Of a stretch of DNA of 64,000 nt, positions 16,815 to 25,270 are shown piece after piece (positions within the stretch are counted from its first letter, which is position 1; each line of letters begins with the position of its first letter). The stretch spans positions 4,967,001-5,031,000 of the forward strand of contig NZ_JAQFII010000001.1 of assembly GCF_029504575.1 (NCBI RefSeq), written 5' to 3'. The notes beneath the pieces were generated by a model. It saw nothing but the letters and a program-made list of their open reading frames with translations. It searched no databases and had not been told where the DNA came from. Made by a program: the position numbers and the translations under genes. Source of the stretch: Streptomyces sp. SPB162. Lineage in GTDB: Bacteria; Actinomycetota; Actinomycetes; Streptomycetales; Streptomycetaceae.

Positions 16815-16852
16815 GCCGCAGCGCATCCCCTCGTACGGGGTGAGCGTCCACC

Positions 16853-16887
16853 GCATGCCCCCCGACCCCACCGGTCGGGGGGCATGC
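16853..16887 (+). terminator. Terminator after the transglycosylase gene
   Basis: A perfect 15-bp stem GCATGCCCCCCGACC (16853-16867) with GGTCGGGGGGCATGC (16873-16887) and a 5-base loop, 39 bases past the stop codon. Confidence 0.85.
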
Positions 16888-17003
16888 GCGTGTCGGCACC
16901 CGTACAGGGGGCAGGCGGCCGGAGAGGCAACCCCGGACACGGGTAACGTCGTCCTCCTCACCGGTGCCCGTTCCGGTGCCGAACACAGGGGCAGGGGAAC
17001 GCG

Positions 17004-18455
17004 ATGTCGGAAAAGCGCCATTGGAGCGCGATGGCCGCCTCCAAGCTGGCCAAGCTCGCCGACCGCCTGGATGAACGACGCGCCGAGGTGACGGCCGAGC
17101 AGGACGAACAACCCGACGCCCCGCCGCCGAAGCCGAGACCCAAGCCGAGAGCCACGCCGCGGCCGGACGTCCAGCGGTCGGACGTCGCTCGGTGGGACGT
17201 CGCGAGGTCGGACGTCGCCCGGTCGGACGTCGAGCAGGGGACCGAGCCCGGGTCGGAGACCGAACACGGATCGGAGACCGGTACGGAGCCGCGGCCCGCG
17301 CCCAGGGCCGTGGCGGCCCCCGGCCATGCGCCGAAGGCACCGGCCGCCAGACTGCCCGACCCGCTCGCCGTCGTGCCGTGGAGCATGCGCGTCGGCGCCG
17401 AGGTCGCCTGGCGGCTGCTGGTGCTGGCCGGCACCGTCTACGTGCTGATGCGGATCATCGGCGCGATACAGCTGGTCGTCCTCGCCTTCGTCGCCGCGCT
17501 CCTCATCACCGCCCTGCTGCAACCCGTCGTCGCCCGCCTCAAGCGCGCCGGCGTCCCGCGCGGCCTCGCCACCGGCATCACCTTCATCGGCGGCTTCGTG
17601 CTGATGGGCCTGGTCGGCTGGTTCGTGGTGTGGCAGGTGATGGACAACGTCGACGACCTGTCCACCAAGCTCACCGACGGCGTCGCCGAGATGAAGCGCT
17701 GGCTCCTCAACAGCCCGTTCCACGTCACCGACGACCAGATCAACCAGCTCGCCACGAACCTCACCGACACCATCAGCACGAACACCAAGGCGATCACCGA
17801 CGCGGGGCTCCAGGGCGTCACCGTCATCGTCGAACTGCTCACCGGCGTGCTGCTGGCGATGTTCAGCACGCTCTTCCTGCTCTACGACGGCCGCAACATC
17901 TGGAACTGGACCCTCAAGCTCTTCCCCGCCGCCGCCCGCGACGGGCTGGCGGGCGCCGGGCCGCGCGCCTGGCGGACGCTGACGCTCTACGTGCGCGGCA
18001 CGGTGATAGTGGCCCTCATCGACGCCGTGTTCATCGGCGTCGGCATCTGGTTCCTGAACGTGCCGATGGCGGTGCCGCTGGCCGTCGTCATCTTCGTCGC
18101 CGCCTTCGTCCCGCTGGTCGGCGCCGTCGCCTCCGGCGCGCTGGCGATGGTCGTCGCGCTCGTGACCGAGGGGCCGTTCACCGCCCTGATGGTGCTCATC
18201 GTGGTGCTCGCGGTCCAGCAGATCGAGGGCCACGTCCTGCAGCCCTTCATCCTCGGCCGCGCCGTCCGCGTCCACCCGCTGGCCGTGGTGCTCTCCGTGG
18301 CCGCCGGGTCGCTCATCGCGGGCATCGGCGGCGCCGTCGTCGCGGTCCCGCTGGTCGCCGTGACGAACACCGTCGTCGGCTACCTGCGCACGCACGCCCG
18401 GGAGGCGGCCATGGCCGCCGAGGTGGACCCGCGCGACACCGTGGTCGAGGGGTAG
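17004..18455 (+). CDS. AI-2E family (PerM-like) membrane transporter
   Basis: 483 residues. The first about 130 residues are cytoplasmic, charged and repetitive; then about eight hydrophobic segments follow in the PerM/AI-2E arrangement (VYVLMRIIGAIQLVVLAFVA, a periplasmic-type helical region VDDLSTKLTDGVAEMKRW, ALIDAVFIGVGIWFLNVPMA, IVVLAVQQIEGHVLQPFILG with the conserved QxxEG/QP block). Members are proposed exporters; some are Na+/H+ antiporters, and the substrate here is unknown. The N terminus holds five copies of an (Arg)-Ser/Trp-Asp-Val-Ala motif. It is convergent with ahpD, separated by a strong bidirectional terminator. Confidence 0.9.
   Translation: MSEKRHWSAMAASKLAKLADRLDERRAEVTAEQDEQPDAPPPKPRPKPRATPRPDVQRSDVARWDVARSDVARSDVEQGTEPGSETEHGSETGTEPRPAPRAVAAPGHAPKAPAARLPDPLAVVPWSMRVGAEVAWRLLVLAGTVYVLMRIIGAIQLVVLAFVAALLITALLQPVVARLKRAGVPRGLATGITFIGGFVLMGLVGWFVVWQVMDNVDDLSTKLTDGVAEMKRWLLNSPFHVTDDQINQLATNLTDTISTNTKAITDAGLQGVTVIVELLTGVLLAMFSTLFLLYDGRNIWNWTLKLFPAAARDGLAGAGPRAWRTLTLYVRGTVIVALIDAVFIGVGIWFLNVPMAVPLAVVIFVAAFVPLVGAVASGALAMVVALVTEGPFTALMVLIVVLAVQQIEGHVLQPFILGRAVRVHPLAVVLSVAAGSLIAGIGGAVVAVPLVAVTNTVVGYLRTHAREAAMAAEVDPRDTVVEG
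17165..17231 (+). repeat. 15-bp tandem repeat in the N-terminal part of the AI-2E gene
   Basis: About four to five imperfect copies of CGGTCGGACGTCGCC encode Arg-Ser/Trp-Asp-Val-Ala repeats in the cytoplasmic tail. Fifteen bases keep the reading frame, so the number of copies can vary without disruption. Confidence 0.8.
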
Positions 18456-18470
18456 CTCCCCGTATGACGC

Positions 18471-18506
18471 CGACGGGCCCCCGACCGGTTGGTCGGGGGC
18501 CCGTCG
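18471..18506. terminator. Bidirectional terminator between the AI-2E gene and ahpD
   Basis: A perfect 16-bp stem CGACGGGCCCCCGACC (18471-18486) with its complement (18491-18506), loop GGTT, between two convergent genes. Confidence 0.9.
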
Positions 18507-18525
18507 CGTACCGCGGTGCGGCTGC

Positions 18526-19068
18526 TCAGCCGGTGATGCCCGTGATGACGGCCTCGGCGTCCAGCGTCGTTCCGACCGCCTGGACGACGGCGGCGATCTT
18601 GACCGCCTCCTGGATCGTCTCGCGGGAGACGTCCGCCTTGCGCAGCACGGCCTCGTGCGAGTCCAGGCACTGGCCGCAGCCGTTGACGGCGGAGACCGCC
18701 AGCGACCACAGCTCGAAGTCGACCTTCTCCACACCCGGGTTGCCGATGACGTTCATCCGCAGCCCCGCGCGCAGCGTGCCGTACTCCGGGTCCGACAGCA
18801 GGTGCCGGGTCCGGTAGAAGACGTTGTTCATCGCCATGATCGCGGCAGCGGACTTGGCGGCGGTGTACGCCTCGGGCGACAGGTTGGCCTTCGCCTCCGG
18901 CTCCAGCTCGCTCAGCACCCGCGGCGAACGCGACGCGATGGCGACGGCGAGCACCGTGCCCCACAGCTGCTGCTGCGGAAGCTCGGAGTTACCGATGACC
19001 GAGCCGAGGTTCAGCTTCAGGTCCTTGGCGTAGTCGGGCAGCGCCGACTTGAGGTTGTCCAGTGACAT
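18526..19068 (-). CDS. ahpD: Alkyl hydroperoxide reductase AhpD (CMD family)
   Basis: 180 residues, full length. AhpD is a carboxymuconolactone decarboxylase-fold thiol protein that passes electrons to AhpC in actinobacteria. The catalytic site NGCGQCLDSHE is complete (Cys131, Cys134, His138), with the proton-relay Glu also expected in the preceding helix. It starts 6 bases after the ahpC stop, so ahpC-ahpD form one operon, and oxyR lies upstream on the opposite strand as in other Streptomyces. It should be induced with ahpC by peroxide through OxyR. Confidence 0.96.
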   Translation of the reverse strand: MSLDNLKSALPDYAKDLKLNLGSVIGNSELPQQQLWGTVLAVAIASRSPRVLSELEPEAKANLSPEAYTAAKSAAAIMAMNNVFYRTRHLLSDPEYGTLRAGLRMNVIGNPGVEKVDFELWSLAVSAVNGCGQCLDSHEAVLRKADVSRETIQEAVKIAAVVQAVGTTLDAEAVITGITG

Positions 19069-19074
19069 ACCGGA

Positions 19075-19629
19075 TCACTCGCCCGCGAGGAGCGCGACCG
19101 GGTCGAGAGTCGTCTCGCCCTTGCTCCAGTTGCACGGGCACAGCTCGTCGGTCTGCAGCGCGTCGAGCACCCGCAGCACCTCCTTGGGGTTACGCCCCAC
19201 GGAGCCGGCGGTCACCATCGTGAACTGGATCTCGTTGTTCGGGTCGACGATGAACACGGCTCGCTGCGCGAAGCCGTCCTCGCCCTCGACGCCGCAGTCG
19301 CGCATGAGCTCGTGCTTGGAGTCCGCGAGCATCGGGAACGGCAGGTCACGCAGGTCGGCGTGGTCCTTGCGCCAGGCGTGGTGCACGAACTCGGAGTCAC
19401 CGGAAACGCCGAGGATCTGCGCGTCGCGGTCCTTGAACTCGTCATTCAGCTTGCCGAACGCGGCGATTTCCGTCGGGCACACGAACGTGAAGTCCTTGGG
19501 CCAGAAAAACACCACAGACCAAGAGCCTTCGTAGGTCTTGTGGTTGATCTGGGTGAAGGCCTTGTCCGCGTCGAGGTCTACGCACGCGGTCAGATCGAAG
19601 GTGGGGAACTTGTCGCCGACGGAAAGCAT
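19075..19629 (-). CDS. ahpC: Alkyl hydroperoxide reductase AhpC (2-Cys peroxiredoxin)
   Basis: 184 residues from ATG 19629 (AAAGG upstream); an open extension to 19740 lacks family features. A cytosolic peroxiredoxin that reduces H2O2 and organic hydroperoxides. The peroxidatic Cys51 is in FFWPKDFTFVCPTEI, and the resolving Cys is in the C-terminal LCPCNWSKGE, which has the extra Cys seen in actinobacterial AhpC. It is followed by ahpD, its electron donor. A T-N11-A palindrome lies about 110 bases upstream of the start and is a likely OxyR site. Confidence 0.96.
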   Translation of the reverse strand: MLSVGDKFPTFDLTACVDLDADKAFTQINHKTYEGSWSVVFFWPKDFTFVCPTEIAAFGKLNDEFKDRDAQILGVSGDSEFVHHAWRKDHADLRDLPFPMLADSKHELMRDCGVEGEDGFAQRAVFIVDPNNEIQFTMVTAGSVGRNPKEVLRVLDALQTDELCPCNWSKGETTLDPVALLAGE

Positions 19630-19739
19630 AGATAAGCCTTTGGTACGGGAAAGACCGGATCGCGGTATTTCCTGCGGGTTGGACGGCTTCCACCCTCCCA
19701 TGGGGCGACTGATCGTGGAAATCGTCTGAGGTGTGATCA

Positions 19740-19760
19740 TTGATCGTCTTTAGCTATCAA
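19740..19760. promoter_or_regulatory. Putative OxyR box upstream of ahpC
   Basis: TTGAT-N11-ATCAA (19740-19744 and 19756-19760) is a perfect T-N11-A LysR-type motif, 110 bases before ahpC. OxyR encoded at 20.5 kb is the obvious candidate binder. Confidence 0.55.
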
Positions 19761-20162
19761 CGCGGTGGCGGGTGGCGTCTTTCAGACGATTTTGACCAGA
19801 GCCGGGTCGGACCTGCGGCCTCGTCCGGCGGGACGAACCACCACGGAGGTCACGTTTCAGCGCAAGAGGGACCGCTGCGCGATAACCGGGTACGCCGTCC
19901 AGTCCCGCGGTACGGCCGGTAACTCGATCGACGCCCGCTCCCTCCGCGCTTCCGCACAACGTAGTACGGTCCGCCGCACCGCTTCGCGGGCGTCCGGAAG
20001 TGTGCTCTGGCGCGCGAAATCGATTGCGGAGATTCTTCCCGGCGAGAAAGTGGCGCGAAGTTCGGTTCTTTTCTTGCTTGAGGCAATCCAGCTCCGTGGC
20101 GGTATCCGGATCCGCCGGCAGGCGGGCCAGAATTCCGAACCGCGCTGTTATGCATTCACGGT

Positions 20163-20210
20163 CGACGTACCGACGTACCGACGTACCGACGTACCGACGT
20201 ACCGACGTAC
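20163..20210. repeat. Six perfect copies of CGACGTAC
   Basis: An uninterrupted 8-bp tandem repeat, 6 units, 48 bases. The unit is itself partly palindromic (ACGT, GTAC). It abuts the end of the recombinase remnant. Confidence 0.97.
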
Positions 20211-20342
20211 CGCAGGAATGCCCGCTCCACGAACTCCTCGACGAGTGGCCCGACCCGGGAGATGCCACCGCAGCCGCCGTCGGACGCCCGGCATGGGTAG
20301 CGGTAGCCGTACTTCTTCGCCGAACCGCCGGCCGGGTAGGGG
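20211..20342 (-). pseudogene. Remnant of a serine recombinase zinc-ribbon domain
   Basis: The minus-strand frame reads PYPAGGSAKKYGYRYPC, RASDGGCGG and ISRVGPLVEEFVERAFL, which matches the second half of the recombinase zinc beta ribbon (YxCxxxxGGCG...GPxxEExV). The catalytic resolvase domain, the DNA-binding recombinase domain and the first CxxC are absent, and the frame runs straight into the 8-bp repeat. This is a decayed piece of an integrase of a mobile element. Confidence 0.5.
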
Positions 20343-20553
20343 TTGGGGCGACGGTCGAGGACCTTTCCGACGTGCCAACCGTTGCCGCGCGCGAGACCCG
20401 GACGTCGTCGAGGGATCCCGGACGTCGTCGAGCTGTCTCTTCACCCCACGGCGTCCGTCGAGTGGATCGCCCGCCCGCGGGTCCTCCCTCATGCGCGGGT
20501 ACGCGCCGACAGCGATCATGGATCTCTCCGCCCCTGGGATGTGATTTGCTGAT

Positions 20554-21600
20554 ATGTCCAACGAGAGCGACGATCGAATGTCTTCACGGCGAAGAATGTG
20601 TGTGCCATCGGAGGAAGTCATCGTCACCCCAGCCCCGTCCCGTCACGGGACGAAGTCCCCGACCTTCCCGCAGCTGCGGGCCTTTGCCGCTGTGGCCGAG
20701 TACCTGCACTTCCGGGACGCGGCGGCGGCCATCGGGACCAGTCAGCCGGCGCTCTCCGGGGCGGTGGCCGCGCTGGAGGAGACGTTGGGGGTGCAGCTGG
20801 TCGAGCGGACGACGCGGAAGGTGTTGCTCACCGCTGCCGGGGAGCGGATCGCCGCTCGGACACGGAGCGTGCTCGACGCCGTGGGGGAGCTGATGGAGGA
20901 GGCGGAGGCGGCGCGGGCGCCGTTCACCGGGGTGTTGCGGCTCGGGGTGATCCCGACCGTCGCGCCGTATCTGCTGCCGACGGTGCTGCGGCTGGTACAC
21001 ACCCGGTACCCGGCGCTGGATCTGCAGGTGCACGAGGAGCAGACGTCGTCGCTGCTGGAGGGGCTGACCGGCGGGCGGCTGGACCTGCTGCTGCTCGCGG
21101 TGCCGCTCGGGGTGCCCGGGGTGACCGAACTGCCGCTGTTCGACGAGGACTTCGCCGTGGTCGCGCCGCGGGGGCACTGGCTGGCCGGGCGGCAGGCCAT
21201 TCCGCGGGAGGCGCTGCGGGAGATGGATCTGCTGCTGCTCGACGAGGGGCACTGCCTGCGCGACCAGGCGCTCGACATCTGCCGGGAGGCGGGGCGACCG
21301 GGCGGGGTTCCGGTGACGACGACCGCGGCCGGGCTGTCCACGCTCGTGCAACTGGTCGCGGGCGGGCTCGGGGTGACGCTGCTGCCGCGGACCGCGCTGC
21401 TGGTGGAGACAGGGCGCAACGACCAGCTGTCGACGGGGTACTTCGCGGATCCCGCGCCGTCGCGGCGGATCGCGCTCGCGATGCGGAGCGGGACCGCCCG
21501 GGCGGAGGAGTTCACGGCCTTCGCCGCCGCGCTGCGCGAGGCGCTGCGGCCGCTGCCGGTCCGGGTCCTGGAAGGGGCGGAGGACGTCGGCCGGGCCTGA
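20554..21600 (+). CDS. oxyR: Peroxide-sensing LysR-family regulator OxyR
   Basis: About 348 residues from ATG 20554; start uncertain, since a good GGAGG at about 20611 is followed only by ATC/GTC, and family similarity begins near TFPQLRAFAAVAEYLHF. N-terminal winged HTH (DAAAAIGTSQPALSGAVAALE), then the sensor domain with the two redox Cys regions: DEGHCLRDQALDICREAG holds Cys pairs spaced as in actinobacterial OxyR. It activates ahpCD on oxidation by H2O2. It is divergent from ahpC, though 924 bases away. Its stop codon lies in a terminator stem. Confidence 0.92.
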   Translation: MSNESDDRMSSRRRMCVPSEEVIVTPAPSRHGTKSPTFPQLRAFAAVAEYLHFRDAAAAIGTSQPALSGAVAALEETLGVQLVERTTRKVLLTAAGERIAARTRSVLDAVGELMEEAEAARAPFTGVLRLGVIPTVAPYLLPTVLRLVHTRYPALDLQVHEEQTSSLLEGLTGGRLDLLLLAVPLGVPGVTELPLFDEDFAVVAPRGHWLAGRQAIPREALREMDLLLLDEGHCLRDQALDICREAGRPGGVPVTTTAAGLSTLVQLVAGGLGVTLLPRTALLVETGRNDQLSTGYFADPAPSRRIALAMRSGTARAEEFTAFAAALREALRPLPVRVLEGAEDVGRA

Positions 21601-21618
21601 GGGAAGTCAGGCCCGGCC
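21589..21618. terminator. Terminator overlapping the oxyR stop codon
   Basis: A perfect 12-bp stem GGCCGGGCCTGA (21589-21600) with TCAGGCCCGGCC (21607-21618), loop GGGAAG. It serves oxyR and, from the other side, the convergent FtsX gene. Confidence 0.85.
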
Positions 21619-21626
21619 GCGGGGCG

Positions 21627-24047
21627 TTACTCGGTCCGCAGTCCGTCCGGGCGCATCATGCGCCACAGCGGCGGCAGGCTGAGCAGGGTGACCAGGAGGA
21701 CGACGCCCGCTCCGACGCCCGACATGGTCGCGGCGCTCGCCCAGTCGACGCGGATCGGTGAGCCGACCATCTTCAGCAGCACGGAGCCGAGTCCGAGGCC
21801 GCCGACGACGGCCAGGGCCAGGCCGAGGGCGACGGGCAGGGCGGTCTGCCAGAGCACCGACAGGCCGAGGGTGGAGCGCCGGGTCCCGAAGGCGATCAGC
21901 ACCGCGAGCAGCTTCTTGCGTTCGCGCAGCTGCTCCAGCATCGAGACCAGCAGGCTGACACCGATCAGCAGGAGCGTGGTGACCGCGCCGATGAGCAGGC
22001 CGCGCTTGATGGTTGTGTACTTGCGTATCGTTCGGGTGCTCTCGAGCGTGTAGACATCCGCGCTCACGCCGAGCCGGGCCGTGGTGTTGCGGACGTACTC
22101 CTCCGCGTCCGGCCGCCGCGCGTCGAGCTTGAGCATCACCGTGGCGCGCGCTTCCTGCGTCCGCGCCACGTCCAGGGTGCCGGGGGTGGCGAGGATGCCC
22201 CACTGCACATCGCCGTTGGGGCTCGGGCGGGACTTCACCGTGCGGGCGGTGGACGGTACGGTCCACGGCCGGGGCGGCCCGGTCAGCACGCCGCTCTGCG
22301 GGGCGTTGAGGTCCAGCCGGGCGCCGGCCTTGGAGACGTCCGGCGGAGTCGTGTAGGAGGCGTCCGGCAGGACGCGGTAGACGCTCCCGTCGGCGCAGTC
22401 GCCGATGTCGGCGATCTCGGCGAGCGCGGCGCAGTCGCCGATGAGCACCGGGAACTCGAGGATCTCGCCCCCCGCGTCGGGGTTGCCGGAGGCCTTCGCC
22501 TTCGCCGCCGCGCCGTCGGGGATGGCGGACGCCTGGACGAGTCCGAGCGCCGAGCGCACTCCGGGGGTGGTCCGGTACGCGTTGATCGCGGCCGTCGCCT
22601 GCGGACCGTCCTTGACGTCGACGCCCGCCTGCATCTGCGCCCGGTTGGGGTCCTTGCCGGTGTTGGAGGTGAAGTCGCCCTCGATGCCGCTGAACAGCAT
22701 CTGCAGCGCGATGGCTCCGGCCACCGCGACGGTGATGCCGTTGACCATCCGGGCGGACGCGCCGCTGTTGAGCTGCAGGCGGCGGGTGGCGAGCTGCCAG
22801 GGGATCCGGCCGCCGCCGAAGCGGTTGACGATCATCTCGACGAGCCAGGGCAGGACGGCGGTGACGCCGACGAGCAGCAGGATCGCACCCGCCGAGACCT
22901 GGTACGGGTTGACGTTCACGTTGCCCTGGATGCCGCCGAACAGCGGGGCCAGCAGCGCCAGGCCGGCGACGGGGATGAGCAGCCGCCACAGCAGGCGGCG
23001 CTTGCGCAGTCCGGCGTTCCGGACGACGCCCAGCGGTTCGATGGCGATGCCGCGCAGCGCGAGGACGGTGACGGCGACGGCCGCGGCGGGGACGCCGAGC
23101 ACGATGAGCAGGGCGAGGCCGGTGCTGGGCCGGACGTCGGAGGGGAAGACGCTCATCCTGTAGAGCTCGACCTGGCCGGTGAAGTGCCGTCCCAGGAGGA
23201 AGAACCCGAGGCCGAACACGAGTCCGGCGAGGGCGCCGATGAGTGCCTCGCCCGCGGCGATCCGCCGTGTCATGCGGGTGTCGGCGCCGACCAGGCGCAG
23301 CGCGGCGAGCCGCCGGTCGCGGCGTTCGCCGCCGAAGCGGACGGCGGTGGCGATGAGGATGGCCACCGGCATCAGCAGCACGACGAGGCCGATGATGACG
23401 AGCAGGGTCAGGATGGCCCCGAGTGCTTCGGAGTTCTGTTGGCTGCCGCCGATCGTGTCGATGCGAGTGGCGTGGGCGTCGGTGATGGTGTCGCTGCCCG
23501 CGTAGTAGACGAGTTCCTTGGGGCCGAGCAGGCCACTCTTGGCGATGGTGCCAGTGACCCGGTGGTCGATCCGCTCCTTGAGCAGCTTGCCGTCGGGGGA
23601 GTCCAGGAGCTTGGCGAGCGCGGGGGAGACCGTCATCTCGCCGGGGGCCGGGATCTTCGTCAGGCCGGGCGGCACCGGCGGTTTGTCGCCGTCGGGGCGC
23701 AGGACCCGGCCGTAGACGTCCTCGTCGTGGTACGTGGTGTCGGTCCTCTCGACCAGCATCGTCGAGGCCGTCGGTCGCAGTTTCTCGCCGAAGTACATGT
23801 CGTCACGGGCGTTGCTGCGCTCCGAGCGGGCGTCCATCATCGCGGGGACGGCGGCGGCGAGCAGCAGCACGGCCACGCCGAGGCCGACGCCGACGGCGGT
23901 CAGCAGGTTGCGGATCCAGCCTTCCCGGCCGCCGGCGAGCGTGAAGCGCGCGCCGAGGGCGAGGTCGCGGGCCCAGGTGCGGACGTCGGTGCGCGGGGCG
24001 GTTGCCGCCGGAGCGTAGTCGGTCGGCGGCGTACGGTCCTGGCTCAC
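21627..24047 (-). CDS. FtsX-like ABC transporter permease
   Basis: 806 residues from GTG 24047, which overlaps the ATPase stop (GTGA). Two repeats of the MacB/FtsX permease architecture: a first helix (AVGVGLGVAVLLLAAAVPAM), a large extracytoplasmic domain, three helices (LTLLVIIGLVVLLMPVAILI and following), a second extracellular domain with paired Cys (GDCAALAEIADIGDCADG), and a last three-helix set. Such permeases do not move solutes through a pore but transmit force (lipoprotein or antimicrobial peptide handling). It is the third gene of a PadR-ATPase-permease operon, so it is probably derepressed by a ligand of PadR. Confidence 0.92.
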   Translation of the reverse strand: MSQDRTPPTDYAPAATAPRTDVRTWARDLALGARFTLAGGREGWIRNLLTAVGVGLGVAVLLLAAAVPAMMDARSERSNARDDMYFGEKLRPTASTMLVERTDTTYHDEDVYGRVLRPDGDKPPVPPGLTKIPAPGEMTVSPALAKLLDSPDGKLLKERIDHRVTGTIAKSGLLGPKELVYYAGSDTITDAHATRIDTIGGSQQNSEALGAILTLLVIIGLVVLLMPVAILIATAVRFGGERRDRRLAALRLVGADTRMTRRIAAGEALIGALAGLVFGLGFFLLGRHFTGQVELYRMSVFPSDVRPSTGLALLIVLGVPAAAVAVTVLALRGIAIEPLGVVRNAGLRKRRLLWRLLIPVAGLALLAPLFGGIQGNVNVNPYQVSAGAILLLVGVTAVLPWLVEMIVNRFGGGRIPWQLATRRLQLNSGASARMVNGITVAVAGAIALQMLFSGIEGDFTSNTGKDPNRAQMQAGVDVKDGPQATAAINAYRTTPGVRSALGLVQASAIPDGAAAKAKASGNPDAGGEILEFPVLIGDCAALAEIADIGDCADGSVYRVLPDASYTTPPDVSKAGARLDLNAPQSGVLTGPPRPWTVPSTARTVKSRPSPNGDVQWGILATPGTLDVARTQEARATVMLKLDARRPDAEEYVRNTTARLGVSADVYTLESTRTIRKYTTIKRGLLIGAVTTLLLIGVSLLVSMLEQLRERKKLLAVLIAFGTRRSTLGLSVLWQTALPVALGLALAVVGGLGLGSVLLKMVGSPIRVDWASAATMSGVGAGVVLLVTLLSLPPLWRMMRPDGLRTE

Positions 24048-24745
24048 GCGACGCGCTCCATGTCGCGGGACTTGCCGTCCCGCACGACGATCTCGCGGTC
24101 GGAGTACGCGGCGACCCGCGCTTCGTGGGTGACCAGGACGACGGCGGCGCCGGTGTCCCGGGCGGCGTCGGTGAGCAGCCGCATGACGCGCTCGCCGTTG
24201 AGGGAGTCCAGGGCGCCGGTCGGCTCGTCCGCGAAGACCACGCGGGGTCCGCCGACGAGCGCGCGGGCGACCGCGACGCGCTGGCCCTGGCCGCCGGAGA
24301 CCTCGCCGGGGCGCTTGTGGCCGAGGTCGTCGACCTCCAACCGGTGCATCCACTCGAGGGCGAGGCGCTCGGCCTCCTTGCGCTTGGTGCCGTTCAGCCG
24401 CAGCGGGAGGGCGACGTTCTCGACGCAGGTCAGTTCGGGGACGAGCTGGCCGAACTGGAAGACGAACCCGAAGTCGCCGCGGCGCAGGGCGCTGCGCTGG
24501 CCGTCGGACATGGCGGACAGTTCCTCCCCGCGGTACAGGACCGTGCCGGAGTCGGGCCGGACGATGCCGGCCAGGCAGTGCAGCAGCGTCGACTTGCCGG
24601 AGCCGGAGGGGCCCATCACGGCCACGACCTCGCCGGAGCGGATGGTGAAGTCGGCGCCGTCCAGGGCGGGGGTGGGGCCGTAGGTCTTGTGCAGCGCGTC
24701 GGCGGTCAGGAGCGGTGCGCCGGCCTGGGGGGTCGAGCTGGTCAC
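24044..24745 (-). CDS. ABC transporter ATP-binding protein (MacB/LolD type)
   Basis: 233 residues from GTG 24745, overlapping the PadR stop by GTGA. A complete ABC ATPase: Walker A GPSGSGKST, Q-loop in FVFQFGQLVPELT, signature VSGGQGQRVAVARAL, Walker B VVFADEPTGALD and the switch His in VLVTHEA. It partners with the FtsX-like permease whose start overlaps its stop. Length and motifs match the LolD/MacB ATPase subfamily. The three genes are translationally coupled. Confidence 0.95.
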   Translation of the reverse strand: MTSSTPQAGAPLLTADALHKTYGPTPALDGADFTIRSGEVVAVMGPSGSGKSTLLHCLAGIVRPDSGTVLYRGEELSAMSDGQRSALRRGDFGFVFQFGQLVPELTCVENVALPLRLNGTKRKEAERLALEWMHRLEVDDLGHKRPGEVSGGQGQRVAVARALVGGPRVVFADEPTGALDSLNGERVMRLLTDAARDTGAAVVLVTHEARVAAYSDREIVVRDGKSRDMERVA

Positions 24746-25266
24746 TTGCGTACCTCCGTCGCGAGCTGGTCGAGCCGGGCGGCGGTGAGTTCCAGCCACC
24801 GCAGATCCGCCTCGAGGTGGAAGAGGGCGTGGTCGCAGATGAGCTGGTCGGCGAGGTCGCCGCTGGACTTGCGGCGGGTCAGCTCGCGCATGAGGCGCAG
24901 GTGCTCGGCGCGCTGGGTGTCCAGCAGATCGAGGGCGCTGCGGCCGGTCAGCAGCGCCAGGACGACCTTGGTGTAGAGGGTCGTCTGCAGGTACGGCTCC
25001 GGCTTCTCGGGCTGGGCGAGCCACGTCTCGACGTCGGTCAGTCCGGCGTCCGTGATCGCGTAGCGCTTGCGCTCGGGGCCACTGCCGGGCTCTATGCCCT
25101 CGACCTCCACGAGCCCGTTCTTCAGCAGTCGGGCCATCGTCGAGTAGACCTGCCCGTAGTGCAGCGGGCGGTCGTGGCCGAAGCGTTCGTCGAAGGCGCG
25201 CTTGAGGTCGTAACCATGGCGGGGGCCGGACTCGAGGAGCCCGAGCAGGGTGTGGCCGATTGACAT
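24742..25266 (-). CDS. PadR-family transcriptional regulator
   Basis: 174 residues. N-terminal winged HTH typical of PadR (LLGLLESGPRHGYDLKRAFD, then YGQVYSTMARLLKNGLVEVE) and a C-terminal Vir-like helical dimerisation domain (PYLQTTLYTKVVLALL, ending LDQLATEVRK). PadR proteins paired with MacB/FtsX transporters usually repress their own operon and are released by a small toxic ligand. Just upstream is a cluster of TATACACG-type palindromes, a good self-operator. It is the first gene of the padR-ATPase-permease unit. Confidence 0.94.
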   Translation of the reverse strand: MSIGHTLLGLLESGPRHGYDLKRAFDERFGHDRPLHYGQVYSTMARLLKNGLVEVEGIEPGSGPERKRYAITDAGLTDVETWLAQPEKPEPYLQTTLYTKVVLALLTGRSALDLLDTQRAEHLRLMRELTRRKSSGDLADQLICDHALFHLEADLRWLELTAARLDQLATEVRK

Positions 25267-25270
25267 GCGA

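Larger units (their letters stand above)
19761..20553. other. Enlarged ahpC-oxyR intergenic segment
   Basis: About 790 bases without an intact gene, of lower GC content (most visibly 19980-20160) and without coding-like third-position bias. It contains an 8-bp tandem repeat and the end of a decayed recombinase gene. Divergent ahpC and oxyR are normally close together, so this looks like residue of an inserted element. Confidence 0.55.

Noticed and set aside
20163..20210. CRISPR-like repeat
   Set aside because: Copies are contiguous with no spacers and the unit is only 8 bp.
20211..20342. Active site-specific recombinase
   Set aside because: Only the zinc-ribbon tail is present; the catalytic serine domain is missing.
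19765..20544. 260-codon plus-strand frame in the ahpC-oxyR gap
   Set aside because: No codon bias or domain; it runs through the tandem repeat and antisense to the recombinase remnant.
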